The position numbers and the translations under genes were made by a program. Below are positions 46,944 through 57,082 of a DNA stretch of 64,000 nucleotides, piece after piece. The DNA is from an uncultured Ruminococcus sp. (GTDB taxonomy: Bacteria; Bacillota; Clostridia; Oscillospirales; Ruminococcaceae), in the NCBI GenBank assembly GCA_900538575.1, contig UPZA01000010.1:30322-94321 (forward strand), in the 5' to 3' direction. The notes under the pieces were generated by a model, which saw nothing but the letters and a program-made list of their open reading frames with translations, did not search any database and was not told the DNA's origin. Within the stretch, counting starts at the first letter, position 1; every line of letters begins with the position of its first letter.

Positions 46944-48155
46944 ATGAACGAAAGAAAAAAGTTAGAATTCATAAGCAGCGTCACAATCATGAATACGCCA
47001 ATGAAAAAGCAGCGATTTATTGTAGATGAAATGATTTATCCGGGACTTCATATACTGTCGGGCGACCCTAAAATAGGCAAGTCGTGGATGATGATGGATA
47101 TGTGTTTGTCAATCGCAAAAGGAGAAAAGTTTCTCGGACGCAAGACTGAACAAGGGCACGTTGTGTACATGGCGCTTGAAGATACGTTTGTCAGCTTGCA
47201 GTCAAGGATGTATGAACTGACGGACGAGCCAAGCGGTAATCTTCAGTATGTGCTTCTCGGTAATTCTATAGGGAACGGACTTGAAGAAGATTTGCAGGAA
47301 TGCAAAAGGCTGTTTCCGGATTTGAAGTTAGTTGTGATCGATACACTTCAAAAGGTCAGAGAAACTGTCGACATGAAATACGGAACGGATTACAGAGAAC
47401 TGTCTGTTTTGAAAAGTATTGCCGATCAACTTGAAATTGCAATTGTACTTGTGCATCATAATCGTAAGACACATGATTCAAACCCCAACAATATGATTTC
47501 GGGTACGAACGGTATTGCAGGCTGCGCAGATGGTCTGCTTGTGTTCACCCGAAACAGTAATCAGGCTAAGCTCAATATCAGTGGTAGAGGCGCTCCGTCC
47601 TTGGAGCTGAATTTAATGAGAGAGAAAGCAAAGTGGAAACTGCTTGACGATGTTCCTGAATACAAACCCGATTTATTTCCCTCCGCTGTTCATGATTTTA
47701 TGCGCGAAAAGAAAAATGTTAAAGGAACTGCATCAGAGATCTGTAAAATGCTGAATGAAAAGTTTCCCGAACAGGATTTCAATAACAACTGGCTGTACCG
47801 TGATTTGCTTCAGCACGATGACGAAGTCCGTTCGCTTGGAATAGACTACGGCAAGACAAAAAGCAACGGCATACGAAATATTTATATCAGTTATGATATT
47901 GAAAAGGACAGCAGTGGCAGTAAAAGACTGTGTGCTGAAAGTGTTGTCCCTGCCGTCCCTCAATGTCTTGAAAACATCCCAAATACGTTGATTGAGGCGA
48001 CAGAGGAAAATAAATTGACTGTAGGTAATGCCGTCCCTGCTGTCCCTATAGCAAGCGGCTATTTCATACAGTTTGTTGCGGACAGACTTCATGCAAAGCT
48101 TTCAAGTCAGGGTTATGATGTGCCGAAGTTTAATTCGGAGAATCGAAAAAAATAA
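46944..48155 (+). CDS. RepA-like AAA ATPase of an integrative element
   Basis: A 403-residue RecA-fold ATPase of the RepA/AAA_25 type often carried by integrative mobilizable elements and phages. Walker A 'SGDPKIGKSW' (about 39-48), Walker B 'LVVIDTLQKV' (about 130), then 'IAIVLVHHNRK' and 'ISGTNGIAGCADGLLVFTR'. The last 130 residues are variable. It may act as a hexameric helicase or replication protein. AAAGGGG precedes the ATG. It is the first gene of the remnant element. Confidence 0.75.
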   Translation: MNERKKLEFISSVTIMNTPMKKQRFIVDEMIYPGLHILSGDPKIGKSWMMMDMCLSIAKGEKFLGRKTEQGHVVYMALEDTFVSLQSRMYELTDEPSGNLQYVLLGNSIGNGLEEDLQECKRLFPDLKLVVIDTLQKVRETVDMKYGTDYRELSVLKSIADQLEIAIVLVHHNRKTHDSNPNNMISGTNGIAGCADGLLVFTRNSNQAKLNISGRGAPSLELNLMREKAKWKLLDDVPEYKPDLFPSAVHDFMREKKNVKGTASEICKMLNEKFPEQDFNNNWLYRDLLQHDDEVRSLGIDYGKTKSNGIRNIYISYDIEKDSSGSKRLCAESVVPAVPQCLENIPNTLIEATEENKLTVGNAVPAVPIASGYFIQFVADRLHAKLSSQGYDVPKFNSENRKK

Positions 48156-48646
48156 AGCCGATTTGCGCCCTCCTAAGATCAGTCGGGCAAGTTATCGATA
48201 GAAAGCATAAAAGCGGCACACAAGCAAACGTGGAGCGTTTGAGGGCGAATCAATAAAACTATGCAGAGGTGATGCGAAATGTGGAACTGACAGTTTGCAC
48301 AAATGGAGAGACTTTGAGATGCTTCCGAAACTCAAAGATTATGTTGCAAGTTAAAGCATAGGGGTCAAAGCCCCCCTATGCAGCTACAGCGAACGAGCAA
48401 AGCTCGCCGCAAAAATGGCTGTTCTGCGAGGTTTTCGGAAATCTATTGTGCATAATTTCAATGGGGTCGTAAATTCAAATTTAGAATTATTCAGGGGTCG
48501 CAGAGCTGAAACATTAAGCTGAATCGGCGTATTTTGGGGAGTTGTGCATGATGTCAAATAATAAAAATCTAAGAAAGGAAAAATTAAAATGCTCAATTTA
48601 ATATTTATAACGGGAGCGAACGCAAAGACATCAGGGAGGGTTATAT
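48156..48646. other. Gene-poor stretch inside the element, many inverted repeats
   Basis: 491 nt between the ATPase and tnpW. Inverted repeats: CAAACG/CGTTTG near 48222-48240, CTTTGAG/CTCAAAG (48312-48337), GCATAGGGG/CCCCTATGC (48356-48381) and CGAGC/GCTCG (48394-48406). In related elements this interval holds mobilization genes or a transfer origin. I see no relaxase; a 29-codon frame (48272-48361) is the only candidate gene and is weak. Possibly a deleted mobilization module with a remaining oriT-like site. Confidence 0.4.
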
Positions 48647-48847
48647 ATGGAAAATATTTACAAAGAAGTACAGGAAGACACAGGTTCAAGTCAGTATCGT
48701 CGCCGTCATAATTATATGCGCAGTGAAACTGTCATTGACGGAATTGTTTACAATATCAATTCAGTGTTTGACTTGAACTCAAAGTCTACAGCGGAGGATA
48801 AGCTGAAACTTCTCCTCAAAAATGCAGCTGAAAAAATGTCGTTTTAA
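48647..48847 (+). CDS. Transposon-encoded protein TnpW-like
   Basis: A 66-residue protein. The core 'VIDGIVYNINSVFDLNSKSTAEDKLKLLLKNAAEKM' matches the short TnpW family that accompanies TnpX-type serine recombinases in Tn4451-like clostridial elements (pattern 'IGGTTYIVxSxFxxxxxxTxxDKIxRLI'). Its role in those elements is not settled. GGGAGG lies 8 nt before the ATG. The recombinase gene follows by about 100 nt. Confidence 0.7.
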   Translation: MENIYKEVQEDTGSSQYRRRHNYMRSETVIDGIVYNINSVFDLNSKSTAEDKLKLLLKNAAEKMSF

Positions 48848-48882
48848 ATAGAATTATGCTGGACTTTCATGACCGATTGTGA

Positions 48883-50562
<1,680 letters not shown>

Positions 50563-50571
50563 CAAAAGGAA

Positions 50572-50595
50572 AAGGTCGAGCAATTACTCGACCTT
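50572..50595 (+). terminator. Hairpin after the serine recombinase gene
   Basis: 9-bp perfect stem AAGGTCGAG/CTCGACCTT (50572-50580, 50587-50595) just after the stop. It has no T-run, so it is a weak terminator or a structural element at the right edge of the integrated DNA. Confidence 0.5.
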
Positions 50596-50667
50596 GTACA
50601 TAAGTTACGCTGTTCCCTATCTGCGCCGCGTAAATACGGGCTTTAAGGCGTTTTTATTTATATATGG

Positions 50668-50741
50668 TCGAGGTGACGGGACTTGAACCCACGGCCTCTG
50701 CGTCCCGAACGCAGCGCTCTACCAAACTGAGCCACACCTCG
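50668..50741 (-). tRNA. tRNA-Pro (anticodon CGG)
   Basis: 74 nt on the minus strand that fold into a complete cloverleaf: acceptor CGAGGTG/CACCTCG, D-arm 'GGCTCAGTTTGGTAGAGC', anticodon stem CTGCG/CGCAG with loop TTCGGGA (anticodon CGG, reads CCG), T-arm 'GTGGGTTCAAGTCCCGTCAC' and discriminator A. No CCA is encoded. The integrative element remnant ends about 100 nt away. Confidence 0.96.
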
Positions 50742-50817
50742 ATAACATAAACATTATATCACATTTTTTTTATTTTGTAAAGAGGTATTTAAAAAAATTC
50801 CATTCATAACTATCAGC

Positions 50818-50846
50818 TTTACATTTCAGTGAATTTATTATATAAT
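50818..50846 (+). promoter_or_regulatory. Sigma-A type promoter of the amidase-queH pair
   Basis: TTTACA (50818-50823), 17-nt spacer, TATAAT (50841-50846), 44 nt before the ATG at 50890. Confidence 0.7.
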
Positions 50847-50889
50847 TAAAACCGGATAAAATAATTATATTCTTTTTAGGAGGAATGGT

Positions 50890-51642
50890 ATGTCGTATAA
50901 AACACAAAGAAAATTTAAAATAAGATATGACAGGATCATTTCCGTTATTGTGATATTTATTCTTGCCGTCTATGTTGTAAAACAGCTTTTCGGAAATGAA
51001 GTTAAGGAGGAAATACCTACGTTGGCGTCCGGTTCCGATTCAGAAGAATTCAAGCCTGTTATATATCTCAGTCCTTCTAATCAGACCGATAATGCTTACG
51101 CCTCCGGAGATACTACCGAAGCAAAAGCGATGAGAAGCGTGAGCGACAGCGCCAGGAAATACCTTGAACAAAACGGAATTACAGTATATACGGCCGGAGA
51201 GGATTATTCTCTTCAGGAAAAGGTTGAGTTTGCAAATGAAAATAACGTAACGGCGCATGTGGCTATACATTCAAATGCCGGAGGCGAAAGCGGCAGCGGA
51301 GAAGGTACGGAATGCTTTTATAACCCTGAAATATACGGAAGTAAAATACTTGCGGAATATATTTACGGCAAGGTATCACGACTTACCCCTACGGAGGACA
51401 GAGGAATGTTCAACGGCGCAGAAGGGACGACCTATCTTTACGAGGTGGCAACGTCAAAGGCGGCGAGCTGTCTGCTTGAGGTTGAATTTCATGACACAGC
51501 AGAACACGCAAAATGGATAATCGAGCATACGGACGAGCTTGGCAGAGCAATATCCGACGGCATTATGCAGTATATAGCATACCTTGAAACGGCTGCCGCT
51601 GAGAAAAATACGGAAATACGGGAGGACAGCGTTGGAGAATAA
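50890..51642 (+). CDS. N-acetylmuramoyl-L-alanine amidase (Amidase_3), membrane anchored
   Basis: A 250-residue Amidase_3 protein with an N-terminal signal anchor (about 15-32). Catalytic-domain motifs: 'VIYLSPSNQTDNAY', 'EAKAMRSVSDSARKYLE', 'HVAIHSNAGG' and 'CLLEVEFHD' (catalytic Glu). The first zinc His found as 'DPGHGG' in classical CwlD/AmiC enzymes is replaced by 'SPSNQ', a variant seen in other Firmicutes amidases. It cleaves the lactyl-peptide bond in peptidoglycan, possibly in spore cortex or cell separation. GGAGG precedes the ATG. Confidence 0.85.
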   Translation: MSYKTQRKFKIRYDRIISVIVIFILAVYVVKQLFGNEVKEEIPTLASGSDSEEFKPVIYLSPSNQTDNAYASGDTTEAKAMRSVSDSARKYLEQNGITVYTAGEDYSLQEKVEFANENNVTAHVAIHSNAGGESGSGEGTECFYNPEIYGSKILAEYIYGKVSRLTPTEDRGMFNGAEGTTYLYEVATSKAASCLLEVEFHDTAEHAKWIIEHTDELGRAISDGIMQYIAYLETAAAEKNTEIREDSVGE

Positions 51643-52252
51643 AATCAACTATCATAAACGGCTTGAAAAAACAATAGAATCTTCATGCGCGGACGGACGG
51701 CGGCCCCTCATTCTCCTGCATAGCTGCTGCGGTCCCTGTAGCAGCTATGTTCTTGAATACCTGATTCAGTATTTTGACATATTGCTTTATTTTTTTAATC
51801 CTAATATACATCCGGAAACAGAATATATAAAAAGATTAGAAACACAGAAAGACGTTCTGATTAAAATGAAATTAAACGACACTGTAAAATTGATAGAGGG
51901 CAAATACGATCCCGATATATTTTTCAAAGCCGTTAAAGGTCTGGAAAATGAGCCTGAGGGCGGAAAACGCTGCGAAATATGTATTAAAATGCGCATAAAA
52001 GCAGCAGCGGAAACCGCAAGGGAATACAAAACGGATTTTTTTGCAACTACGCTGACCGTAAGTCCTCATAAAAATGCGGTTTATATAAATGAAACAGGGA
52101 ATTCCCTGCAAATAGAAGATGGAATTCCCTATCTTGAATCAGATTTTAAAAAGAAAAACGGTTATAAACGGTCAATTGAATTATGCCGTGAGTATAATTT
52201 ATACAGACAGAATTACTGCGGATGTATTTACAGTCTTAGAAATGACGATTAA
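51632..52252 (+). CDS. queH: Epoxyqueuosine reductase QueH
   Basis: A 206-residue DUF208/QueH protein: 'LLHSCCGPCSSYV' (Cys32, Cys33, Cys36) near the N-terminus, 'GGKRCEICIKMR' and 'YCGCIYS' at the end give the cysteines for the metal cluster. It reduces epoxyqueuosine to queuosine in tRNA, a B12-independent replacement for QueG. The TTG at 51632 is chosen: GGAGGA (51621-51626) precedes it and the frame overlaps the amidase stop by 11 nt, suggesting coupling. Confidence 0.92.
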   Translation: MENKINYHKRLEKTIESSCADGRRPLILLHSCCGPCSSYVLEYLIQYFDILLYFFNPNIHPETEYIKRLETQKDVLIKMKLNDTVKLIEGKYDPDIFFKAVKGLENEPEGGKRCEICIKMRIKAAAETAREYKTDFFATTLTVSPHKNAVYINETGNSLQIEDGIPYLESDFKKKNGYKRSIELCREYNLYRQNYCGCIYSLRNDD

Positions 52253-52953
52253 TCCAATATTCTTCCATCTGTGGATATTGTAACTATACTCCACGGTATA
52301 AACTTTCCGCTCGCCTGTAGAGCGCTTTTTGCAGCGTACTCTATTCCGCCGCAGCACGGTACCTCCATACGCACTACCGTAACGCTGTTGATATCGTTGT
52401 TTTTTATTATTTCTGTCAGCTTTTCAGAATATTCGGTATTATCAAGCTTTGGACATCCGATAAGCGTGATTTTGTTTCTTATAAAATCCTTATGAAAGTC
52501 AGCGTATGCGTAAGCCGTGCAATCTGCGGCTATCAGCAGATTCGCTCCGCTGAAATAGGGAGCATTAACCGGCGCAAGCTTGATCTGTACGGGCCATTGT
52601 CTTAATTCTGAAGAATGAACCGTTTTTTCCGGCGAATTTTCAGCTTTTCGCTCCAGCGTTTTGGATTGAGTTCCCGGACATCCGCACGGCAGCGGTTTAT
52701 CAGCAGAATTGTTTTTTGCCGTCTTATTTTTCATTACGGCTTTTTCGTCGTATGCCGCGGCTTCCCGTTCCACAAAGGTTATCGCACCTGTGGGACAAGC
52801 CGGCAGACAATCTCCAAGACCGTCGCAGTAGTCGTCTCTTAATAGTCTTGCCTTCCCTTCTATCATACCGATTGCGCCTTCGTGGCAGGCCTCGGCGCAG
52901 AGACCGCATCCGTTGCATTTCTCTTCGTCTATATTAATAATCCTTCTAATCAT
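52249..52953 (-). CDS. 4Fe-4S ferredoxin-type protein with extra cysteine motifs
   Basis: A 234-residue protein. Residues about 8-60 form a two-cluster ferredoxin: 'CNGCGLCAEACHEGAI' and 'CDGLGDCLPACPTGAI' (the second lacks one canonical Cys spacing, as in ferredoxins found with hybrid cluster proteins). A linker with 'PCGCPG' and a C-terminal domain with 'LLIAADCTAYAYADFH', 'LIGCPKLD' and 'EVPCCGGIE' follow. It is cytoplasmic and probably transfers electrons; the partner is unknown. Divergent from the Crp/Fnr gene, which probably controls it. Converges with queH, overlapping by 4 nt. Confidence 0.8.
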   Translation of the reverse strand: MIRRIINIDEEKCNGCGLCAEACHEGAIGMIEGKARLLRDDYCDGLGDCLPACPTGAITFVEREAAAYDEKAVMKNKTAKNNSADKPLPCGCPGTQSKTLERKAENSPEKTVHSSELRQWPVQIKLAPVNAPYFSGANLLIAADCTAYAYADFHKDFIRNKITLIGCPKLDNTEYSEKLTEIIKNNDINSVTVVRMEVPCCGGIEYAAKSALQASGKFIPWSIVTISTDGRILD

Positions 52954-52979
52954 TTTATTTCCTCCGTAAAAATTGTTTA

Positions 52980-53008
52980 TTGGTTTTCTGCTGTGACTAA
53001 ATTATAAT
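52980..53008 (+). promoter_or_regulatory. Promoter of the Crp/Fnr regulator gene
   Basis: TTGGTT (52980-52985), 17-nt spacer, TATAAT (53003-53008), 50 nt before the ATG. Confidence 0.55.
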
Positions 53009-53026
53009 ACAGATAATAAAATAAGT

Positions 53027-53044
53027 ATGTTGTTAAAACAACAT
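53027..53044. promoter_or_regulatory. Palindromic operator ATGTTGTTAAAACAACAT
   Basis: Perfect inverted repeat of 8-bp arms with 2-nt centre, between the divergent ferredoxin and Crp/Fnr genes. Size and symmetry suit a Crp/Fnr dimer. It would lie near -40 of a minus-strand promoter (activation of the ferredoxin) and downstream of the plus-strand start (self-repression). Inference from position only. Confidence 0.65.
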
Positions 53045-53057
53045 TTCAGGAGGAATT

Positions 53058-53732
53058 ATGGATTCTGAAAATTTACTTAAAACAAAATTGTTTAAAAATT
53101 TAAACGACAACGAATTTCAGATACTCGCTAGAAACCTTGGATTTTATAAACACAAATTTAAAAAGGGTGAAAATATACTCCGTACCGGAGAAACCATAAA
53201 TTCATTCGGACTTGTGATTTCAGGCAGCGTAAATATAGAGTATAACGATATTTTCGGAAATACAAATATAATAGGAAACGCGGATTCAGGACAGGTATTT
53301 GCGGAAGCTTACTCCTGCCTGCCGGAGGAACCGCTGATGGTGAGCGTTTCAGCCGCCGAAGATTGCGAGATTCTTTTTATAAGCACGAAAAATATTTTTT
53401 CCGGCATAATCGGCGATTATGATGTTTACCGTAAATTCATATCAAATCTAATAGCTGTGCTTGCCGGAAAGAATATCGGATTATCAAGGAAAATAAACGA
53501 TATTACGCCAAAAACAATTCGCGAACGTCTTATTTCCTATTTGTCATCTCAAGCCGTCAAGCAGGAATCCAATTATATAACGATACCGTTTAATCGCCAG
53601 CAGCTTGCGGATTATCTTTGCGTAGATCGGAGCGCAATGTCCAATGAATTAAGTAAAATGAGGCGCGACGGCTTACTGACCTTTGATAGAAATATGTTTA
53701 AGCTGAATTTATCTGCATTCATGGATAAATGA
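53058..53732 (+). CDS. Crp/Fnr family transcriptional regulator
   Basis: A 224-residue regulator: cyclic-nucleotide-binding-like beta barrel (about 10-120; 'FKKGENILRTGETINSFGLVISGSVNIEY'), dimer helix and a winged HTH ('RQQLADYLCVDRSAMSNELSKMRRDGLL'). No Fnr-type N-terminal cysteine cluster is present. Divergence from a ferredoxin gene is typical of HcpR-like regulators of nitrosative or redox stress; the signal is unknown. GGAGG precedes the ATG. The 3' end overlaps the convergent kinase-like gene by 24 nt. Confidence 0.88.
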   Translation: MDSENLLKTKLFKNLNDNEFQILARNLGFYKHKFKKGENILRTGETINSFGLVISGSVNIEYNDIFGNTNIIGNADSGQVFAEAYSCLPEEPLMVSVSAAEDCEILFISTKNIFSGIIGDYDVYRKFISNLIAVLAGKNIGLSRKINDITPKTIRERLISYLSSQAVKQESNYITIPFNRQQLADYLCVDRSAMSNELSKMRRDGLLTFDRNMFKLNLSAFMDK

Positions 53733-54233
53733 CTTGTTTAATACCTTAGCCTTTACATCCCTGCGGCTTCTGCATATAATTGTTTTATCAGAATATTTAC
53801 CGCATACTGAATTAAAACGCTTTCTCCGATCAGCTTTTCTGCCTTCATGGAGCACCCATTTTACAAATTCTGAATCAAGCTTTTCCGGACATCCCTCCGT
53901 TATGCTTTCTCGTCTTTTTTTCTTATATGTTAAATATCTTTTTAAAGCTCCTATAAAACACCTTATCCGTGAAAAATTCATAAAAATAATAAGATCAGAT
54001 TCTTTCATTCTGCGGTCATAAAGCCAGTTATTGTAATTTCCGTCTATTACCCATTCATTATTTTTGAGAAAATTCTCTATTATTTCGATGCATTCCTGTT
54101 CAGGCCGTTCCTTCCAACCGGGAAGAAATCTTACTTTGTCAAGATACAAAAGCGGAACGTCGGAAATTTCGCTTAATTTCTTTGCAAGCGTCGATTTTCC
54201 CGATCCGCTGTAGCCTATTACTGATACTTTCAT
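53709..54233 (-). CDS. AAA/P-loop kinase-like protein (FlaR-type)
   Basis: A 174-residue P-loop protein of the adenylate-kinase-like group often labelled DNA topology modulation protein FlaR. Walker A 'GYSGSGKST' (about 7-15), 'LYLDKVRFLPGW', 'WVIDGNYNNWLYDRRM' and 'DLIIFMNFSRIRC' match that group. The substrate is unknown and the FlaR name is historical. Last 24 nt overlap the convergent Crp/Fnr gene. Confidence 0.75.
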   Translation of the reverse strand: MKVSVIGYSGSGKSTLAKKLSEISDVPLLYLDKVRFLPGWKERPEQECIEIIENFLKNNEWVIDGNYNNWLYDRRMKESDLIIFMNFSRIRCFIGALKRYLTYKKKRRESITEGCPEKLDSEFVKWVLHEGRKADRRKRFNSVCGKYSDKTIICRSRRDVKAKVLNKSFIHECR

Positions 54234-54250
54234 TTTTTACACCTCCGCAA

Positions 54251-54283
54251 ATAAAAACCGTACCGGATACAACCGGTACGGTT
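54251..54283 (-). terminator. Terminator of the dnaX-ybaB-recR operon
   Basis: 11-bp perfect stem AACCGTACCGG/CCGGTACGGTT (54256-54266, 54273-54283), followed on the minus strand by TTTTTATTT. Confidence 0.9.
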
Positions 54284-54285
54284 CA

Positions 54286-54888
54286 TTACATTTCACTTCT
54301 GTTTTCAAGAGCCTTAAATAAGGTTACCTCGTCCGCATATTCAAGATGCCCGCCGACCGGTATTCCAAATGCCAGCCGCGTAACCTTTATTCCTAAAGGC
54401 TTTAGTAATCTTGCAATATACATGGCCGTAGCCTCCCCCTCAACGGTTGGGTTTGTAGCCATTATAATTTCGCGGATATTTTCCTTGCCGACTCTATCAA
54501 GCAGCTCCTTTATTTTTATATTGTCCGGACCGATTCCGTTAATCGGAGACAGCAGACCGTGAAGGACATGATAGGTTCCGCCGTATTCATTAGTTCTTTC
54601 AAAGGCCGTAACGTCTTTAGGCGTTTCAACAACGCAGACAACAGAATCGTCTCTGTTGGTATCAGAGCAGATCGGACAAACGTCAAATTCAGTTAGATTC
54701 TGACATATCTTGCAATAGCCGACATCTGTTTTGGCTGAAATTATAGCTTCTGCAAATTGCCTGGCTTCTTCCTCGCTCATTGACATAACGGCATATGCCA
54801 GCCGCTGAGCAGTTTTCATGCCGATACCCGGCAGCTTTGCAAACTGTTCAGAAAGAACTATCAAAGGAAGCGCGCTGTTATCAGCCAT
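54286..54888 (-). CDS. recR: Recombination protein RecR
   Basis: A 200-residue RecR: N-terminal HhH ('[16 protein letters not shown]'), four-Cys zinc finger ('[16 protein letters not shown]'), Toprim domain ('[14 protein letters not shown]', '[17 protein letters not shown]'). It works with RecF/RecO loading RecA at gaps. It lies 6 nt after ybaB, as in most bacteria. Its stop lies just before the terminator. Confidence 0.97.
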   Translation of the reverse strand: MADNSALPLIVLSEQFAKLPGIGMKTAQRLAYAVMSMSEEEARQFAEAIISAKTDVGYCKICQNLTEFDVCPICSDTNRDDSVVCVVETPKDVTAFERTNEYGGTYHVLHGLLSPINGIGPDNIKIKELLDRVGKENIREIIMATNPTVEGEATAMYIARLLKPLGIKVTRLAFGIPVGGHLEYADEVTLFKALENRSEM

Positions 54889-54894
54889 ATTATC

Positions 54895-55239
54895 TTAGAA
54901 TAATCCCGGCAGCGCAACTCCGCCGGTTATTTTATTCATTTCCTCTTCGGTAGTTTTTTCAACGTTTGCCATGGCCTCGTTTATTGCGCTGATAACCAGA
55001 TCCTGAAGCATTTCTATATCTTCCGGATCAACTACCTCCGGCTTGATAGTAAGCGATTTGATATTTTTCGCACCTGTTACCACTACCTCTACCTGTCCGC
55101 CTCCGGAGGTTGCGGAAAATTCTCTCGCTTCTATATCGTTCTGAAGCTCTGTTATTTCATCCTGCATTTTCTGAGCCTGCTTTATCATAGAATTCATATT
55201 CTGAGCTCCGCCGATATTCTTAGGTACTCTTGATTTCAT
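54895..55239 (-). CDS. YbaB/EbfC family nucleoid-associated protein
   Basis: A 114-residue protein with the YbaB pattern: coiled-coil start 'NMNSMIKQAQKMQDEITELQNDIEAREF', the beta-hairpin 'SGGGQVEVVVTGAKNIKSLTIKPEVVDPEDIEMLQDLV' and a Gly/Pro-rich tail. It binds DNA as a dimer. Located between dnaX and recR, the conserved order. Confidence 0.95.
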   Translation of the reverse strand: MKSRVPKNIGGAQNMNSMIKQAQKMQDEITELQNDIEAREFSATSGGGQVEVVVTGAKNIKSLTIKPEVVDPEDIEMLQDLVISAINEAMANVEKTTEEEMNKITGGVALPGLF

Positions 55240-55321
55240 TTTTCTAACTCCTTTATATTTAAGTATAAGTATTTTTAGTTTAAGGCTGGAAATATATTTT
55301 ATTCAAAAGGCTGCCTTAACT

Positions 55322-56893
55322 TTATTCAACAGCGGTTTCAATGCCGCTGTTTATAGCTTTTTCTACCAGCTCGTCAGCCTTTTTCTGTTCATTCTGCGCT
55401 GCCGAGCATCTTGCCTTGATAATATACGGCTTACCCATAACTGTCTGGATTGCCCTGTCAAGCTGAAGCGCATTATCCTTTACTTTAAACAGCTTAAGGA
55501 AAAATTTATTTTTTGCGTCAATCAGCATGATATTTTTATACACATAAGCCATAGAACCGGTAAGCGTTCCCGAAACCGAAGGGCATATGCGCATAAATTC
55601 CTCTAAAACGTCGGACCATTCCGCAAGCTGCTTAAAATCCGACAGCTTAGGACTTGCTTCGGAATTTACCGGAGCGGCATTGCTTTGCAATTCTCTGTCC
55701 GCATTGGCAGCCGATATTTCATTAGGTTTATTTGAACTGTTATCCGACTGTTTTATTTTATCATAAATTTGAGTATTGTCAAGTGTTTTTTGTGAAATCT
55801 GTCTTGCACACAGCTTTATAAGACACATTTCTATTTCAACGCGCTTATTTAACGATCTTCCTATTTTTTCATTACAATCCTGTAAAATATTAAGCTTGCT
55901 TAATATCTCCTGCAAATCCATTTTTGCCGCGATTTCAGTCAGCCTTTGGATTTCGTCAGGCATACAGGCAAGCAGTTCCGAGCGTTCGGGACATACCTTA
56001 ATAAGCATTAAATTACGGAATTGCTCCGTCAATTCAACGCAAAGCTTTTGCATATCCTTTGATAAACTGTAAAGATTGTCCGCAACCGCAAGAGCGTTTC
56101 CTGGATTTTTTTCAGCGGAAGCGTTTATTATTTCAAATAAATGCTCCCGACCGGCAATTCCGGCAGCGGCAGAAACCGTATCGGAATCTATATTGCTTGA
56201 AAACGCCGCGCACTGATCCAAAAGCGATAAGGCGTCTCTCATACCGCCGTCCGAAAGCTTTGCAATAAAACGCGCCGCTTTTTCATCAAGAGATATATTT
56301 TCCTGATCGGCAATATATAAAAGACGTTTGGTTATATCGTCCGGAAGTATACGTCTGAAATCAAAACGCTGGCACCGAGATGAAATCGTGGCCGGAACCT
56401 TATGCACCTCGGTTGTCGCCAGAATAAATTTTACATACTCCGGAGGCTCCTCCATTATTTTGAGAAGCGCATTAAAAGCGTTGGGAGTAAGCATATGGAC
56501 TTCGTCGATTATATATACTTTATATCTGCATCTTTCAGGCGTGTAGGCGGCGCCGTCTCGAAGGCCGCGTATATCGTCAACGCCGTTATTTGACGCCGCG
56601 TCAATTTCTATAATATCAGAAAGAGCAAAATTATCTGCGTCATGGCAGACGCTGCATTCGAGGCAGGGATTTCCGTCTGATTCGTCGAGACAGTTTACAG
56701 CTTTAGCAAAGATTCGTGCGCATGTTGTTTTTCCTGTGCCTCGGGATCCTGTAAACAAATACGCATGAGCCGTTCTGCCGCTTTTGATTTGATTTTTTAA
56801 AGTGGTTGTTATATGCGGCTGTGAAATAACGTCGTCAAAGGACAGCGGCCGCCATTTTCTGTATAAAGCCTTGTAAATAACGGTCACCTCCAT
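55322..56893 (-). CDS. dnaX: DNA polymerase III subunits gamma/tau
   Basis: A protein of about 520 residues: Walker A 'GSRGTGKTT' (about 49-57), zinc cysteines 'CLDESDGNPCLECSVC', Walker B 'YIIDEVHML', 'EEPPEYVKFILATTE' and the SRC motif 'ISSRCQRFDF'. The C-terminal third is a short tau-like region. The clamp loader ATPase. Start is unclear: the mature N-terminus 'YKALYRKWRP' follows GGAGGTGA at a distance that best fits an ATT codon at 56878, while ATG 56893 has only a weak ribosome site. Confidence 0.95.
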   Translation of the reverse strand: MEVTVIYKALYRKWRPLSFDDVISQPHITTTLKNQIKSGRTAHAYLFTGSRGTGKTTCARIFAKAVNCLDESDGNPCLECSVCHDADNFALSDIIEIDAASNNGVDDIRGLRDGAAYTPERCRYKVYIIDEVHMLTPNAFNALLKIMEEPPEYVKFILATTEVHKVPATISSRCQRFDFRRILPDDITKRLLYIADQENISLDEKAARFIAKLSDGGMRDALSLLDQCAAFSSNIDSDTVSAAAGIAGREHLFEIINASAEKNPGNALAVADNLYSLSKDMQKLCVELTEQFRNLMLIKVCPERSELLACMPDEIQRLTEIAAKMDLQEILSKLNILQDCNEKIGRSLNKRVEIEMCLIKLCARQISQKTLDNTQIYDKIKQSDNSSNKPNEISAANADRELQSNAAPVNSEASPKLSDFKQLAEWSDVLEEFMRICPSVSGTLTGSMAYVYKNIMLIDAKNKFFLKLFKVKDNALQLDRAIQTVMGKPYIIKARCSAAQNEQKKADELVEKAINSGIETAVE

Positions 56894-56955
56894 ATGAATC
56901 TCGCTATTTTCGGCAATGTAATTATTTTATAATAAAAAATTTTTTATATAAAAAT

Positions 56956-57082
56956 TTCCGGAACATAGGTGTGCAGGCTGACTGCGGCACACAAAACGAT
57001 CCGCTTAATGCTGCTCGGTTCCCCGCCTGACATGGTTCACGGTGTTTCATTGCACAGGGCCCGCACACCTATATTCCGGAAT
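56956..57082 (-). ncRNA. ffs: Signal recognition particle RNA (small bacterial type)
   Basis: A long near-perfect hairpin: TTCCGGAA...GTGTGC arms at 57082-57060 and 56979-56956. The apical domain reads 'GAACCATGTCAGGCGGGGAA' then 'CCGAGCAGCATTAAGCGGAT', the conserved Ffh-binding helix 8 region. It lies just upstream of dnaX on the same strand, the usual Firmicutes order. Its promoter is at 57111-57139. Confidence 0.93.

Noticed and set aside
48272..48361. 29-codon frame 'MRNVELTVCTNGETLRC...' inside the element
   Set aside because: No proper ribosome spacing (GAGGTG abuts the ATG) and overlaps hairpins; kept only as a note in the region entry.
48588..48712. Small frame beginning 'MLNLIFITGANAKTSG' overlapping tnpW
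   Set aside because: It overlaps the start of tnpW in another frame, lacks conservation clues, and its GAAAGG site can serve as upstream leader sequence.
50572..50741. Element attachment site inside tRNA-Pro
   Set aside because: I found no second copy of the tRNA 3' end at the left edge of the element near 46.66 kb, and serine recombinases seldom target tRNA genes.
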